NCBI RefSeq assembly: GCF_001469895.1
Contig: NZ_LOPY01000025.1
Coordinates: 1-36,517 of the forward strand
DNA: 36,517 nucleotides
Direction of reading: 5' to 3'
Source: Pseudoalteromonas sp. XI10
GTDB lineage: Bacteria > Pseudomonadota > Gammaproteobacteria > Enterobacterales > Alteromonadaceae
Shown here: positions 10,437-19,329 of the stretch, piece by piece
Layout of the letters: the number at the start of each line of letters is the position of its first letter
Numbering within the stretch: position 1 is the first letter of the stretch
Made by a program: the position numbers and the translations under genes
The notes under the pieces: generated by a model
Database searches by the model: none
Told to the model about the DNA's origin: nothing
The model's input: the letters and a program-made list of their open reading frames with translations, nothing else

Positions 10437-12632
10437 ATGGAATCACCGGAAATTTTTTTGAAAGAGCTTAATGCCGCACTCCGAAGATTACGAGGAGCAT
10501 GCAATATACTTGAAAGTGAAGAGATAGATTTAAAGCTTCTAGCTGTAATGAGAAAGCTATTATTGGCTGAAACCCTCGGTAACAAATGGATTATTGCAGT
10601 TGGTGGTTCTCAAGGGGCCGGTAAAACTACTCTAATGTCTAAAGTATACTCTTGTGAAAAATGGTTATGTGGTAATGAAGGCCGTGGAGAAAAGCTACCT
10701 GTTTTGATATCTGAAAGTAAATATGTACATGAGCCTCAAGGTTATGTAAATCGTTTAGTAGAGCAGGAAAACCAAGAGGGGTTAGTTCTAAAAGAAATAG
10801 AGGTCGATGTAAAAGAGTTTAATAAAGTCATCACAGACCCAGCGGCAGAAGACTTATTACCTATTTTAAAAGTACCACCACGTTTCTTTAAACGTAGTAA
10901 TCAAGCATTTTTATTGCTTCCGGGGTATGAGAAGCAAGACCGAGAAAATAAAAACTGGCAGAGTTTGATGCGCCAAGCAATGATTGCCGCAGGTGGTTGT
11001 CTGATTGTAACTGACGAGACAAGAATGGCAAATCAACAGCAGTTGGAAATTGCAAAAGACATGATGGAAAATGAACTGGAACACTGTAAACCTAATATAG
11101 TTATTACAAAAACAGAGGCTTATGAAAGTGACTTAGAGAAGTCGATGGAGTTAAAAAATAGTGCAGTAAAAACATTCGGTTTAAATAAATATGATATTGA
11201 AACCAATGTGCTTTTGACCGGAGTAGATTCAACTTTGTACTGCGAGCAGTGGATGCCCAAATTTCAGGCTATGATTAACAACCTTAATTTTACCGGTCAA
11301 TCTAAAAGGGCGCTTCAAATTAAAAGCTTGTCTGAAATTTTAGGAAATGACTTAAAGAGTGTACTTAGGAGCATAAACTCAAGAGCAAATATTGTTTTTC
11401 GAAGCTCAGAAGTAACAGAAGGTCAGCTGGCTTGTGAGGAGATATTGAACATATTTGATATAGCAGTGGAAGATTTGAAAATAGAGCATAAAAAAGAGGT
11501 AAAGAATCATATTCGAGAAGTATCACACAAAGCCACAGATAAGTTAGACAAGAAACTTATTAATGATGCGGAAGGATTTAAAAATTGGGTTTGGAGCGCC
11601 TTTGATACTTCAACAGAAACAAAACAAAAATTTGAAACATTAGTACAATGTGCCTGGAATGAAGCTAGTAGTGATTTCATTCCTATGTATGCAGAAAAAA
11701 TACAAAAGCTAACCATTGGTAACCTTGGCCGACAAGACAACTTTAAAGCAACAACTAGCCGCTCAGTCAATTTAGAGAGTGGCAATGTTCAGAATTTAAT
11801 TAAGTTGGGCTATCTCGATAGCTCAGGTCAACCATATAAGTTCGCAAAATTAACAGAAAATGTAAAAAGTGATATTAAAATAATTCTAAGTGATCAATTA
11901 ACTGCATCTGGTCGAACGAGCAAGGATTTATATAAAAGTGTGAGATTATTACCTTTACTTTCTCTTGAGTATGCAAGGTTATCTTTTTTTAAGCCAAAAT
12001 TGATAACTGAAGAAATGTCTGATAGTCCAATAAATGACTCGTATGGCAATGTAATTGAAGACGGAGTTGATTCCTTTAGCAAAGGAGTTAAAGAAGGTAG
12101 AAATGTATTGAAAGCTGTTGCTGGAATACTTGCCGTAGATATAATCAGCGATGGTGACTCAGATATATTAGAGACAATTTTTGGCCAATCTAAAGAATCT
12201 AAAGAATCTAATGTAGATGCCCCTAACACAACAAATGATACTCAGGGAGGATCCACGCCTCCAGTGATGCTTCACCCTGCAGCTGTTGCAGTTACAGCAG
12301 TATTAGCTGCATGTTATTTAACGGTTAAGACTGTTACAGGGATCAGAAAAGAAGAAAAAGAAATTAGATCTTATGCGCAAAAATTACTAAATAATATTCA
12401 AGAGCAACACTTTGAGAATTTTTGTAGTAGTTTTGATGAAATAATGCGTGTAACTAGAAGCAGACTAGAAAGCACATTAAGACAACGTTACCACCTTGAT
12501 GAAGCATTGATGAGGCGAGAGAGATTAGCAAAGTCTTCAGCTGACGTAAGGGTGCTCACTAATGATCTAAAAGAGAGTTTAGATTCATCAGCCAATGATT
12601 TAAACGCTTTTAATCCAGATTTAATCTCCTGA
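10437..12632 (+). CDS. Large P-loop (dynamin/GTPase-like) protein with C-terminal membrane segment, unrecognised
   Basis: First gene of a four-gene unit. The 731-aa protein has a clear Walker A, GSQGAGKT (57-64). The next expected GTPase motif is degenerate: the strand reads AFLLLPGYEK, with Leu where DxPG has Asp; a possible G4 is VITKTE. The middle is long and helical. Near residues 614-636 is a hydrophobic stretch (AVAVTAVLAACYLTVKTVTG) preceded by a low-complexity Lys/Glu/Ser segment, suggesting membrane insertion. The stop TGA overlaps the next ATG. The ribosome site is weak. It resembles dynamin-like GTPases in layout, but family membership is not certain; an ATP-binding P-loop protein is possible. 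The role in defence is inferred from location and partners only. Confidence 0.75.
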   Translation: MESPEIFLKELNAALRRLRGACNILESEEIDLKLLAVMRKLLLAETLGNKWIIAVGGSQGAGKTTLMSKVYSCEKWLCGNEGRGEKLPVLISESKYVHEPQGYVNRLVEQENQEGLVLKEIEVDVKEFNKVITDPAAEDLLPILKVPPRFFKRSNQAFLLLPGYEKQDRENKNWQSLMRQAMIAAGGCLIVTDETRMANQQQLEIAKDMMENELEHCKPNIVITKTEAYESDLEKSMELKNSAVKTFGLNKYDIETNVLLTGVDSTLYCEQWMPKFQAMINNLNFTGQSKRALQIKSLSEILGNDLKSVLRSINSRANIVFRSSEVTEGQLACEEILNIFDIAVEDLKIEHKKEVKNHIREVSHKATDKLDKKLINDAEGFKNWVWSAFDTSTETKQKFETLVQCAWNEASSDFIPMYAEKIQKLTIGNLGRQDNFKATTSRSVNLESGNVQNLIKLGYLDSSGQPYKFAKLTENVKSDIKIILSDQLTASGRTSKDLYKSVRLLPLLSLEYARLSFFKPKLITEEMSDSPINDSYGNVIEDGVDSFSKGVKEGRNVLKAVAGILAVDIISDGDSDILETIFGQSKESKESNVDAPNTTNDTQGGSTPPVMLHPAAVAVTAVLAACYLTVKTVTGIRKEEKEIRSYAQKLLNNIQEQHFENFCSSFDEIMRVTRSRLESTLRQRYHLDEALMRRERLAKSSADVRVLTNDLKESLDSSANDLNAFNPDLIS

Positions 12633-14554
12633 TGATTGATAGTTGGTTATTAGACTCTTGGTTTAAATTGCATCAATCAAATTTGGATTGGGTATTTAAC
12701 GCTTATGAGAAAATGATAAAGGGTTTAAGCCTTGAGTTACAAGAAAAATTATCTATAAAAGATAAGCAACCTGAACCTTTTGTAGTCCTATATGGTAAAA
12801 CTCAGGTTGGGAAGACGACTCTTTTGTTGGACTTATTAGGTGTAAAACACAGTAAAATTGGCTATGTCTCACATGTGCTACGTGGTGGTAGGGCTGCAGG
12901 ACAATCAGCCACAGCTACAGCTATGGAGTATTGCATAAGTGAGGCCGAGCATTGGTCATTAACAATCAATCACAAAAAAACTTTCTATGAGAATGAATCG
13001 GGAATGATTTTAGCTCTTAGTAAAGTCAGAGATGAAATGGAACGCGAAGCTATAATTTTCAATTCTCATTGTGTTGTAGGTATACCAAAGCATTTTTTTT
13101 CAGATTCAGATCACAATAAGGTCAACATTCGAATTTTAGATTTACCAGGTGATAACCCAGCAAATGAATCCGAAGAAAAGCATGTAAATAAAGTTGCTGA
13201 AACTTACCTTCCTTTTGCAGATCTAATTCTTCTTGTAGGAAGAGGTGATGACTTAAGCTTTTTAAAACCTGAAGTATTAACCTTGCCTGGACTTGATGAT
13301 TGGCAAGTTATCCCTGACCGCTTTCGAATCGTTACAACTTTTTCATATACTGCTCACTCAATTAGAGAGCAGATCCGCATAAATGATAAGTTTTCAATTA
13401 ATCAGATTAGAGCTCGCTTAATTGAGCAAATTGAGCGTTTTGGGAGTTTATCGAGACATGCGAAAAAAGATGATTTGTTTTTTCCATTAGAGTTCGGAAC
13501 TAGTTGGAAAAATATAGAAAAGCATGACATAAATCTCTATAGAAAAATCAATCCTATAATTAAAAGTTTAAGAGATGAGTTGATTCTACAAATTCGTGAA
13601 TCAGTGACTCCAAGTAGTCGTTTAAGAAATCTTTTTAATAACCAGTTTAGGTTAGAAGCTGTTTATGACTTAAAGTTTAAAAATTTAAATGAAGCTGTTT
13701 TTAACTTAGAAGAAAAATTGAACGACGTAAATAAAGATATTAAATCATACAAGGATATTATTAAAAGGTACTATGTAAAGCTTGATAGGCTAAAATTATT
13801 AATTTCTGAATGTGATAATGGCTTTGAAATTATTTGTGATGGAGATGCTTTCTATAAAGTTGATATCGATATTGATGTGTTAAAAAGAAATAAAAGTGTA
13901 TCAAAGCTTAAAGAGCTTATAGTTAATTATTCTTTTCATTTGAAAAGTGTAGACTTTTTCATTGAAAAAAGAGGGTTTAATGAAGGTGTTATGCTCTTGA
14001 AACCTTTCTTTAGTAAACCGGGAAGGAGGGAAGTTGAGGAGGTGATAAGTAATAAATTAAATGAAGTAAGAATTATGCTTAATGAATATTACTTTGATAG
14101 GTATTTATCAGCCAGCAACTTTGAGAAAGATGTAGTTTTAGTAAAAAAAAATATTGAATCAGCCAATAAGTCTATAGAAAAAGTTTGGAGAAAAGCGTGG
14201 GAAGCTGCAATTTATAAATATAAATGCAGTCTTATAAAAGACTTGAAAAGGACTGATGCTTCGATAGCGAACTTTAAAAGAGAATTAAGTTATCTTTATA
14301 CACAACGAAAAAATTATGGTGATGAACACAGAGAGATTTGTAAAAATTACAAGGTTTATGAAGACAGAAAAAAGCGAGATTTTAAAGTGTTCAATAGGCT
14401 AAACGAAATTTTGGTTGAAGAATATAATGATGAATACTCAAGGCAGTATGAAAAATTATTTGCAGATGAAGACGCTGCTGATTCTCTGTTAAAGTTAATT
14501 TCATTAACAGAGTTAACTGAGAATAAAGATAATGTTAATATTTTTAATGGTTAA
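12632..14554 (+). CDS. Dynamin-like GTPase partner with long coiled-coil, unrecognised
   Basis: Second gene of the unit, sharing a one-base overlap with the gene before it. The 640-aa protein has a canonical P-loop GKTQVGKTT (55-63) and a G3 motif DLPG (170-173) followed by an NPANESEE switch-like segment. A stretch reading FADLILLVGRGDD follows where the GTPase core continues. Residues from about 330 on are Lys/Glu-rich helix with coiled-coil character. No membrane segment is apparent. Unlike its upstream partner, its G3 motif is intact, so one active and one degenerate NTPase may form a heteromer. The DNA here is visibly more AT-rich than hsdM or zorD. The exact family was not recognised. 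Confidence 0.75.
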   Translation: MIDSWLLDSWFKLHQSNLDWVFNAYEKMIKGLSLELQEKLSIKDKQPEPFVVLYGKTQVGKTTLLLDLLGVKHSKIGYVSHVLRGGRAAGQSATATAMEYCISEAEHWSLTINHKKTFYENESGMILALSKVRDEMEREAIIFNSHCVVGIPKHFFSDSDHNKVNIRILDLPGDNPANESEEKHVNKVAETYLPFADLILLVGRGDDLSFLKPEVLTLPGLDDWQVIPDRFRIVTTFSYTAHSIREQIRINDKFSINQIRARLIEQIERFGSLSRHAKKDDLFFPLEFGTSWKNIEKHDINLYRKINPIIKSLRDELILQIRESVTPSSRLRNLFNNQFRLEAVYDLKFKNLNEAVFNLEEKLNDVNKDIKSYKDIIKRYYVKLDRLKLLISECDNGFEIICDGDAFYKVDIDIDVLKRNKSVSKLKELIVNYSFHLKSVDFFIEKRGFNEGVMLLKPFFSKPGRREVEEVISNKLNEVRIMLNEYYFDRYLSASNFEKDVVLVKKNIESANKSIEKVWRKAWEAAIYKYKCSLIKDLKRTDASIANFKRELSYLYTQRKNYGDEHREICKNYKVYEDRKKRDFKVFNRLNEILVEEYNDEYSRQYEKLFADEDAADSLLKLISLTELTENKDNVNIFNG

Positions 14555-14564
14555 ATAGAGCGCT

Positions 14565-15215
14565 ATGAAATCAAAAGTTGATATAGAAAAAAAAGAAAAT
14601 CAATTGTCGGAATTAATGTCTAAGATAACTAAAAAACCATTGGAGCCTATTTATGAAGATTTAAACTCTATTAAAACTCTTACAGAAAGTTTTGAGAGCT
14701 CTCTTAATGAAGTTAATGAGAAATTGGATTTTTTGAGTGATCATGATGAGCTTATAGAAAAGGTAACAAAAAGCCTGCTTAGAATTCAATCAAATTTATC
14801 TGATGATATTAGTGAATCTTTTGAAAATAACAACGCGAAGTTCACTGAAGTTATCAACTGTATATTAGAGGCAAGAGAAGATCTTTCTACTTTATCAAAT
14901 GACTTTGCAGATAAAAACTCACTAACTATAAAATCATTAGATTTTCTTTCTATCGAAACGAAAGAGAATAAAGCTAAATTATTAAAATCAGTAGCTGAGC
15001 TTGAGTTGAGTATCGATAAAAAGATAAAAAATAGCGAATCTATTGTAATGAAAAGGCTATCAGATATTAGTGAAATTCAAAATCTTTATATTGACTCTTA
15101 CAAAAAAAACATCGAATGCACAAATAAGAAGTTCATCAAGCTGGTAATGTTATGTTCAATTCCATTATTTTTATGCTTAGTCTTATTAATTCTGATTCTT
15201 TTTAAGGTTGTTTGA
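14565..15215 (+). CDS. Coiled-coil protein with C-terminal membrane anchor
   Basis: Third gene of the unit, ten bases after the previous stop. The 216 residues are almost entirely Lys/Glu/Ser/Leu helix with heptad-like spacing, ending in one strongly hydrophobic segment at about 190-214 (LVMLCSIPLFLCLVLLILIL). That makes it a tail-anchored inner-membrane protein with a cytoplasmic coiled coil, plausibly a membrane tether or sensor for the two GTPase-like proteins. No catalytic motif was found. The following gene's ribosome site overlaps its stop codon. The ribosome site of this gene itself is poor, consistent with coupling. Confidence 0.72.
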   Translation: MKSKVDIEKKENQLSELMSKITKKPLEPIYEDLNSIKTLTESFESSLNEVNEKLDFLSDHDELIEKVTKSLLRIQSNLSDDISESFENNNAKFTEVINCILEAREDLSTLSNDFADKNSLTIKSLDFLSIETKENKAKLLKSVAELELSIDKKIKNSESIVMKRLSDISEIQNLYIDSYKKNIECTNKKFIKLVMLCSIPLFLCLVLLILILFKVV

Positions 15216-15225
15216 GGAAAACTCT

Positions 15226-15411
15226 ATGCCGATAAAACCACAGCCATTTAAACAAATTTGTAAAAATTGTCATTGGAGTGAGATTGTTGCTCCTAAGTCA
15301 GATGTTTTACTTCCAAATACGATAAAAAGTGTTTGTCCAAAGTGCCATTCAACTCTGATAGGGAGAGCTGAATTAAATATCCTCGATTATGTTAGATTAA
15401 AACTAATGTAA
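15226..15411 (+). CDS. Small zinc-ribbon protein
   Basis: A 61-aa protein with two CxxC knuckles: Cys12/Cys15 (CKNC) and Cys37/Cys40 (CPKC), a classic four-cysteine zinc ribbon. The ATG at 15226 is chosen because GAGGAA (15214-15219) stands six bases upstream; a TTG at 15208 would lengthen it by six residues with no ribosome site. The ribosome site lies across the stop of the previous gene, so the two are coupled. Zinc ribbons of this size often mediate protein or nucleic-acid contacts; which applies here is unknown. It is the last gene before a 249-base gap, so the unit has four genes. Confidence 0.75.
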   Translation: MPIKPQPFKQICKNCHWSEIVAPKSDVLLPNTIKSVCPKCHSTLIGRAELNILDYVRLKLM

Positions 15412-15434
15412 ATCTATTAGACGTTGGTTAATTT

Positions 15435-15480
15435 ATAGCTAGAGTTGCAGCTTAAATAGCTAGAGCTGCTTTGACTTTTT
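15435..15480 (+). terminator. Tandem repeat with weak hairpin and T-run, possible terminator
   Basis: A 14-bp direct repeat with one mismatch (ATAGCTAGAGTTGC at 15435-15448, ATAGCTAGAGCTGC at 15456-15469) has a 21-bp period, about two helical turns. Within it GCAGCT (15447-15452) can pair with AGCTGC (15464-15469), followed by TTTGACTTTTT. This could be a weak rho-independent terminator for the four-gene unit, or a pair of half-sites for a DNA-binding protein. The stem is only six pairs, so either reading is tentative. Confidence 0.3.
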
Positions 15481-15507
15481 ATTTCAAGTTGTAAGACTAT
15501 GTGATTT

Positions 15508-15552
15508 ATTGCAAGCTTGTAAAAGAGTTTATTAGCAGTACCTAAGTAAATA
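15508..15552 (+). promoter_or_regulatory. Candidate operator-promoter 2: CAAGCTTG palindrome
   Basis: CAAGCTTG at 15512-15519, with TT before and AA after, about 142 bases ahead of the patatin-dynamin start. At the same 31.5-base offset as in the sister sites stands TAAATA (15547-15552), a poorer -10 match; TATACT at 15553-15558 is an alternative. The core octamer is identical to the copies at 10367 and 26167. The rest of this 249-base gap holds the tandem repeat further left and AT-rich leader sequence with an AAAGGA ribosome site just before 15661. Confidence 0.45.
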
Positions 15553-15660
15553 TATACTCCCCCTAATATGATAGTTGTTGCTGAGTTGATAGCTTAGTCG
15601 CTTGAATAAAGAATTTATTAATTCTCTATCGATATTTGTATTTTAATTAAAAGGATTTAC

Positions 15661-18600
15661 ATGACAAAGCTAGGTTTGGTTTTTTCTGGTGGTGGTGGTA
15701 AAGGCGCATACGAAATAGGCGTTTGGAAGGCACTAAATGAGTTTGGTATAGCTAAAAACGTTGAAGCAGTTGCGGGTACTTCTGTTGGTGGTTTAAATGC
15801 AGCTTTATTTACAACCGGTGATTACAGCTCTGCTGAGCAGTTATGGCTTGATATTGCACCTAGCAAGGTATTAACACTTAAAGCAGAAGATATTGCTATT
15901 GCTGTTTCTAAGTTTGCCGTCGGGGCTTATTTACCGGGTGTTGCACCGAAAGCATTAATGACGCTTAGCTCTTTACTAGGTGGTGCAGGGGCGTTTTCAC
16001 AAGATGGACTTGCTGACCTTATTTACCGAAGCAATGTTTGTAATTCTATTGACAATAATAATTTACCACTGCATTTATGTGCATTAACGGCTAAAAATGG
16101 CGAACTAGTTTATCCCCAATTGAATGCATTAAGCGCTGAAGAAAAACAAAAGTGGCTACTGGCAACCTCTGCGATACCCGCTGTTTTTAAAGCCGTTGAA
16201 ATAGATGGCACAAATTATGTTGACGGCGGCGTACTTCCTTCATACAGCGATAACACACCTTACAAACCACTAATTGAGCAGCATAACTGCACTCACATTA
16301 TTAATATTTATTTAGACCGTCACGCTGATACTGTAACTGCAAGTAAACGATATCCAGCGGTTAATTTTTGGAATATAGTCCCGTCACAAGCGTTCGCAGG
16401 CTTAGTTGAGCCGCTTAATTTTACAAAAGAAAATGCAGCTAACCTAATTGAGTTAGGCTACAGCGATACGGCTAAAATCCTTAAGCAGTTTAAACCCTTT
16501 ATGGATGATGAAGCTCGCTTTATGCAGGCTGCTTTTGAATTTGCGGCCTCAAACAAACAATTCAATGATCAGATATTAGTAAACCAACAGTTGCGCGATG
16601 AAAGAGCTTTAGATTCAAAGCAGCTTACATCTCCAGATTTATTAGACGATGTATTAAATGAACTTGCCCATACGTTAAACCAGCAAGAGCGAGAGATAGC
16701 GAATCAAAATGTTGATAGCTTGATAGATGAATTTGCTGATAACTCTAATGAATTACTTGAACATGCCTTTAATACAATTACAACACTAGCCTCTACCGAA
16801 GGACGTATAAACGCGCAGTTAGAGCAGAGCTATGTAGGTAGGTTGCTTGGGTCTGTCACTGGGAGCAATGCTAAGTTACAAGCGGGTATTAACTATGATT
16901 TAAATCGCGCTATTTATTCAAGCCAATTATTAATTCAAAAGATCAATCATAAACAAGCGTTAACAATGGAAGCGATGGTGTCGCTTGCTAATAAAACCAA
17001 CTACCTGATGACTCATGTTAATGTGTTATATGGTAGCGTGAAAAAGCTTGAACAAAATGTTTTTCAAGCGGTTGCTTTAATGAAGCAAGGAATAGAAGCA
17101 TTAGCGCATCAATGTGACGTTAGATTTAACCAAATTGAAAATAGAATTGAAAGCCTAGAACGTAGTCAGTTAGTAACTAATTGGTACAACAATACAAAAT
17201 CAAAGTGCATCAGTTTAAATACACTGCAACCAAGTGAATTATTAATTAGTGTAACCCTTGGATTTTATAATGATTTAGGACGCGAATGGTCTAACAGTGA
17301 ACTTAGTTGCTACAAAAATTTATTGCATGATATTGGCTTACATAGAACATTATTAACGCCGTGCAGCTTATTTAACCCAAGCTCAGCTAAGTTATTTTTA
17401 AAAAACATAGAAGCAAGTGCTATTTTACCTGTGGCCCCTAAACACCAGCAGTTTCACCCTTTATTAAAAGGACTGCAAATAGCAAGTGATGCGCAAAGCT
17501 ACGCAACCGCCGAAGAAATAAATCAAACGATTGAGCAACAACTCGGTTTAGCGCTCAATAATGAATTAAGTTGTTATGAGGTAGGGTTAGAGCTATTACA
17601 TAGCCTAAAATGTAACGATAAAAGACTGCCAGCTTACTCAAAAACGCATAATATAAATTTACTGACAGCGAATGAGCATTCAACCATGCAAGCTCAATTG
17701 TTGGGGCAAATTACGACATACAATACCGTTAATAATGATATTTTAAACAATAAAAATATCAAAGATGATTTAGCCTTTTTACGAAAGCAAATTGAACAAT
17801 TTAAAGTTATCGTGCCCGTAATTGGCCAGTTCTCAGCAGGCAAAAGTTCACTGCTTAATAATTACTTAGGGCAAGACTATCTTAAATGCGATATAACCCC
17901 TGAAACCTCGATTGCTACTGAGCTAAGCTATAGCGAAGAGGAACATATAATAATTAATTATATTGATAATTGGCAGGGGGAGCGTAAAGCATTAAGCGAG
18001 TTGAAAAACTTAAAAGTTGACGCGAATATATACTACATTCAGGTTTTTATTAATAACCAAAAGCTTAAAAATCGCCCTAACTTAATACTGGTTGATATGC
18101 CGGGGTTTGCATCAAATAATGCCAGCCACTCCAAGGCGATCGCTTGCTACTTGGAGCGTGGTGATTATTTTATAAACTTAATACCCTCAGAAAAACCCTT
18201 TGATGCAACGGCTATTGATCAGCTGAAAGAAATTAACTTTAATTATAAAAAAGATATTGCTCACATTGTGTCTAAATCAGAGCGGTTACCAAGTAGTAAA
18301 CTATTAGAGGTTAAGAGTCAGTTACAAACCTATCTGGCCGAAGTTTTAGTGAGTGACATTACTATTGGTAATATCGAAAATATTGGGAAGAACAAAAGCA
18401 TAATTGATTTTGAAAATGCAGTCGACACTGCATTAAATCAGTTTGATACACTGCTTTGTATGCGTTATTCACAGCAAATAGCTAAGCTAGTAAAGCAAAT
18501 AAGCAGCTCTATAAATAGCTTAAAAAAATCTAGCCAGTCAAATGAAGCCCAATTACAAGAAAAAATAAATAAGTCCCACAGTGCATTTAGCTCGGTAGAA

Positions 18601-19329
18601 AAAAAGCTACAAGCGTCACTTAAAGATCTTGAATATAACCTATGTAGCGTAGGAAAAGAGCAGTTAATTCAACGCTCTCAACATGTTTTAGGCTCATCGG
18701 TATCAGTTTTAGTCAGTGCGGCAAAATCAAATCAAGTATCACAAAAAATAAATGACTTATTAAGGCCCGTATTACAACAAGGTGTTGATAACTTAGTAAA
18801 GCAAGAATTACAAAAGTTAGATAAAAAACTCGATATCATAAGCGAGCAACAACATAGCGATATACAAATTACACTTAATATACCAGCAGAACAAAAAGAA
18901 GCTTTTTCAGCAACGTATGCAGCGGTAGCAGCAGGAGTCGCTACCGTTATATTAGGCCCTCTAGGTGGTATTGTCTCTGGTATTATAGGTGGCTTACTGG
19001 GCCGAAAAGATAACGCAGAAGAACGCGAGCAACAAATAGAGTCACAATTGCGTGAGCAAGTTATTCCTCAGGCCGTAAATATGGCTGTAGAACATTGCAC
19101 ACAACAGCTCAATACGGCGGTATCAAAAATCAAACAAGCTGTTTTAAGCTCATTTGAGCAAGAGCAAATCGACTTCAACCAGAGTATTGAGCACCTCAAA
19201 CAACGATTGCGGCAAAGCGAAGAAGCGTTTAATGAGCAGCAGTTAAAGTTCGATAATGCTTTAATTCAAATTCAGCAAACTCATCAACCCGCACAAATAA
19301 AAACCAATGCTATAAAGGAAGGTAGCTAG
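15661..19329 (+). CDS. Patatin-like phospholipase fused to a dynamin-like GTPase
   Basis: Lead gene of a five-gene operon (1222 aa). The N-terminus is a patatin lipase: oxyanion loop SGGGGKGAYE (9-18), nucleophile Ser41 in GTSVGG and catalytic Asp188 in DGG, forming the Ser-Asp dyad that cleaves phospholipid acyl chains. A helical linker (about 310-710) follows. Then comes a dynamin-type GTPase with P-loop GQFSAGKSS (722-730) and DMPG (812-815). Near the C-terminus a glycine-rich hydrophobic pair of segments (VAAGVATVILGPLGGIVSGI) may insert in the membrane, as in bacterial dynamins. The stop overlaps the next GTG by one base. All catalytic residues appear intact. Inference: GTP-driven membrane recognition gates a membrane-destroying lipase. 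Confidence 0.88.
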   Translation: MTKLGLVFSGGGGKGAYEIGVWKALNEFGIAKNVEAVAGTSVGGLNAALFTTGDYSSAEQLWLDIAPSKVLTLKAEDIAIAVSKFAVGAYLPGVAPKALMTLSSLLGGAGAFSQDGLADLIYRSNVCNSIDNNNLPLHLCALTAKNGELVYPQLNALSAEEKQKWLLATSAIPAVFKAVEIDGTNYVDGGVLPSYSDNTPYKPLIEQHNCTHIINIYLDRHADTVTASKRYPAVNFWNIVPSQAFAGLVEPLNFTKENAANLIELGYSDTAKILKQFKPFMDDEARFMQAAFEFAASNKQFNDQILVNQQLRDERALDSKQLTSPDLLDDVLNELAHTLNQQEREIANQNVDSLIDEFADNSNELLEHAFNTITTLASTEGRINAQLEQSYVGRLLGSVTGSNAKLQAGINYDLNRAIYSSQLLIQKINHKQALTMEAMVSLANKTNYLMTHVNVLYGSVKKLEQNVFQAVALMKQGIEALAHQCDVRFNQIENRIESLERSQLVTNWYNNTKSKCISLNTLQPSELLISVTLGFYNDLGREWSNSELSCYKNLLHDIGLHRTLLTPCSLFNPSSAKLFLKNIEASAILPVAPKHQQFHPLLKGLQIASDAQSYATAEEINQTIEQQLGLALNNELSCYEVGLELLHSLKCNDKRLPAYSKTHNINLLTANEHSTMQAQLLGQITTYNTVNNDILNNKNIKDDLAFLRKQIEQFKVIVPVIGQFSAGKSSLLNNYLGQDYLKCDITPETSIATELSYSEEEHIIINYIDNWQGERKALSELKNLKVDANIYYIQVFINNQKLKNRPNLILVDMPGFASNNASHSKAIACYLERGDYFINLIPSEKPFDATAIDQLKEINFNYKKDIAHIVSKSERLPSSKLLEVKSQLQTYLAEVLVSDITIGNIENIGKNKSIIDFENAVDTALNQFDTLLCMRYSQQIAKLVKQISSSINSLKKSSQSNEAQLQEKINKSHSAFSSVEKKLQASLKDLEYNLCSVGKEQLIQRSQHVLGSSVSVLVSAAKSNQVSQKINDLLRPVLQQGVDNLVKQELQKLDKKLDIISEQQHSDIQITLNIPAEQKEAFSATYAAVAAGVATVILGPLGGIVSGIIGGLLGRKDNAEEREQQIESQLREQVIPQAVNMAVEHCTQQLNTAVSKIKQAVLSSFEQEQIDFNQSIEHLKQRLRQSEEAFNEQQLKFDNALIQIQQTHQPAQIKTNAIKEGS

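Noticed and set aside
15208..15225. TTG start for the zinc-ribbon gene
   Set aside because: A rare start with no ribosome site; GAGGAA is well placed for the ATG at 15226.
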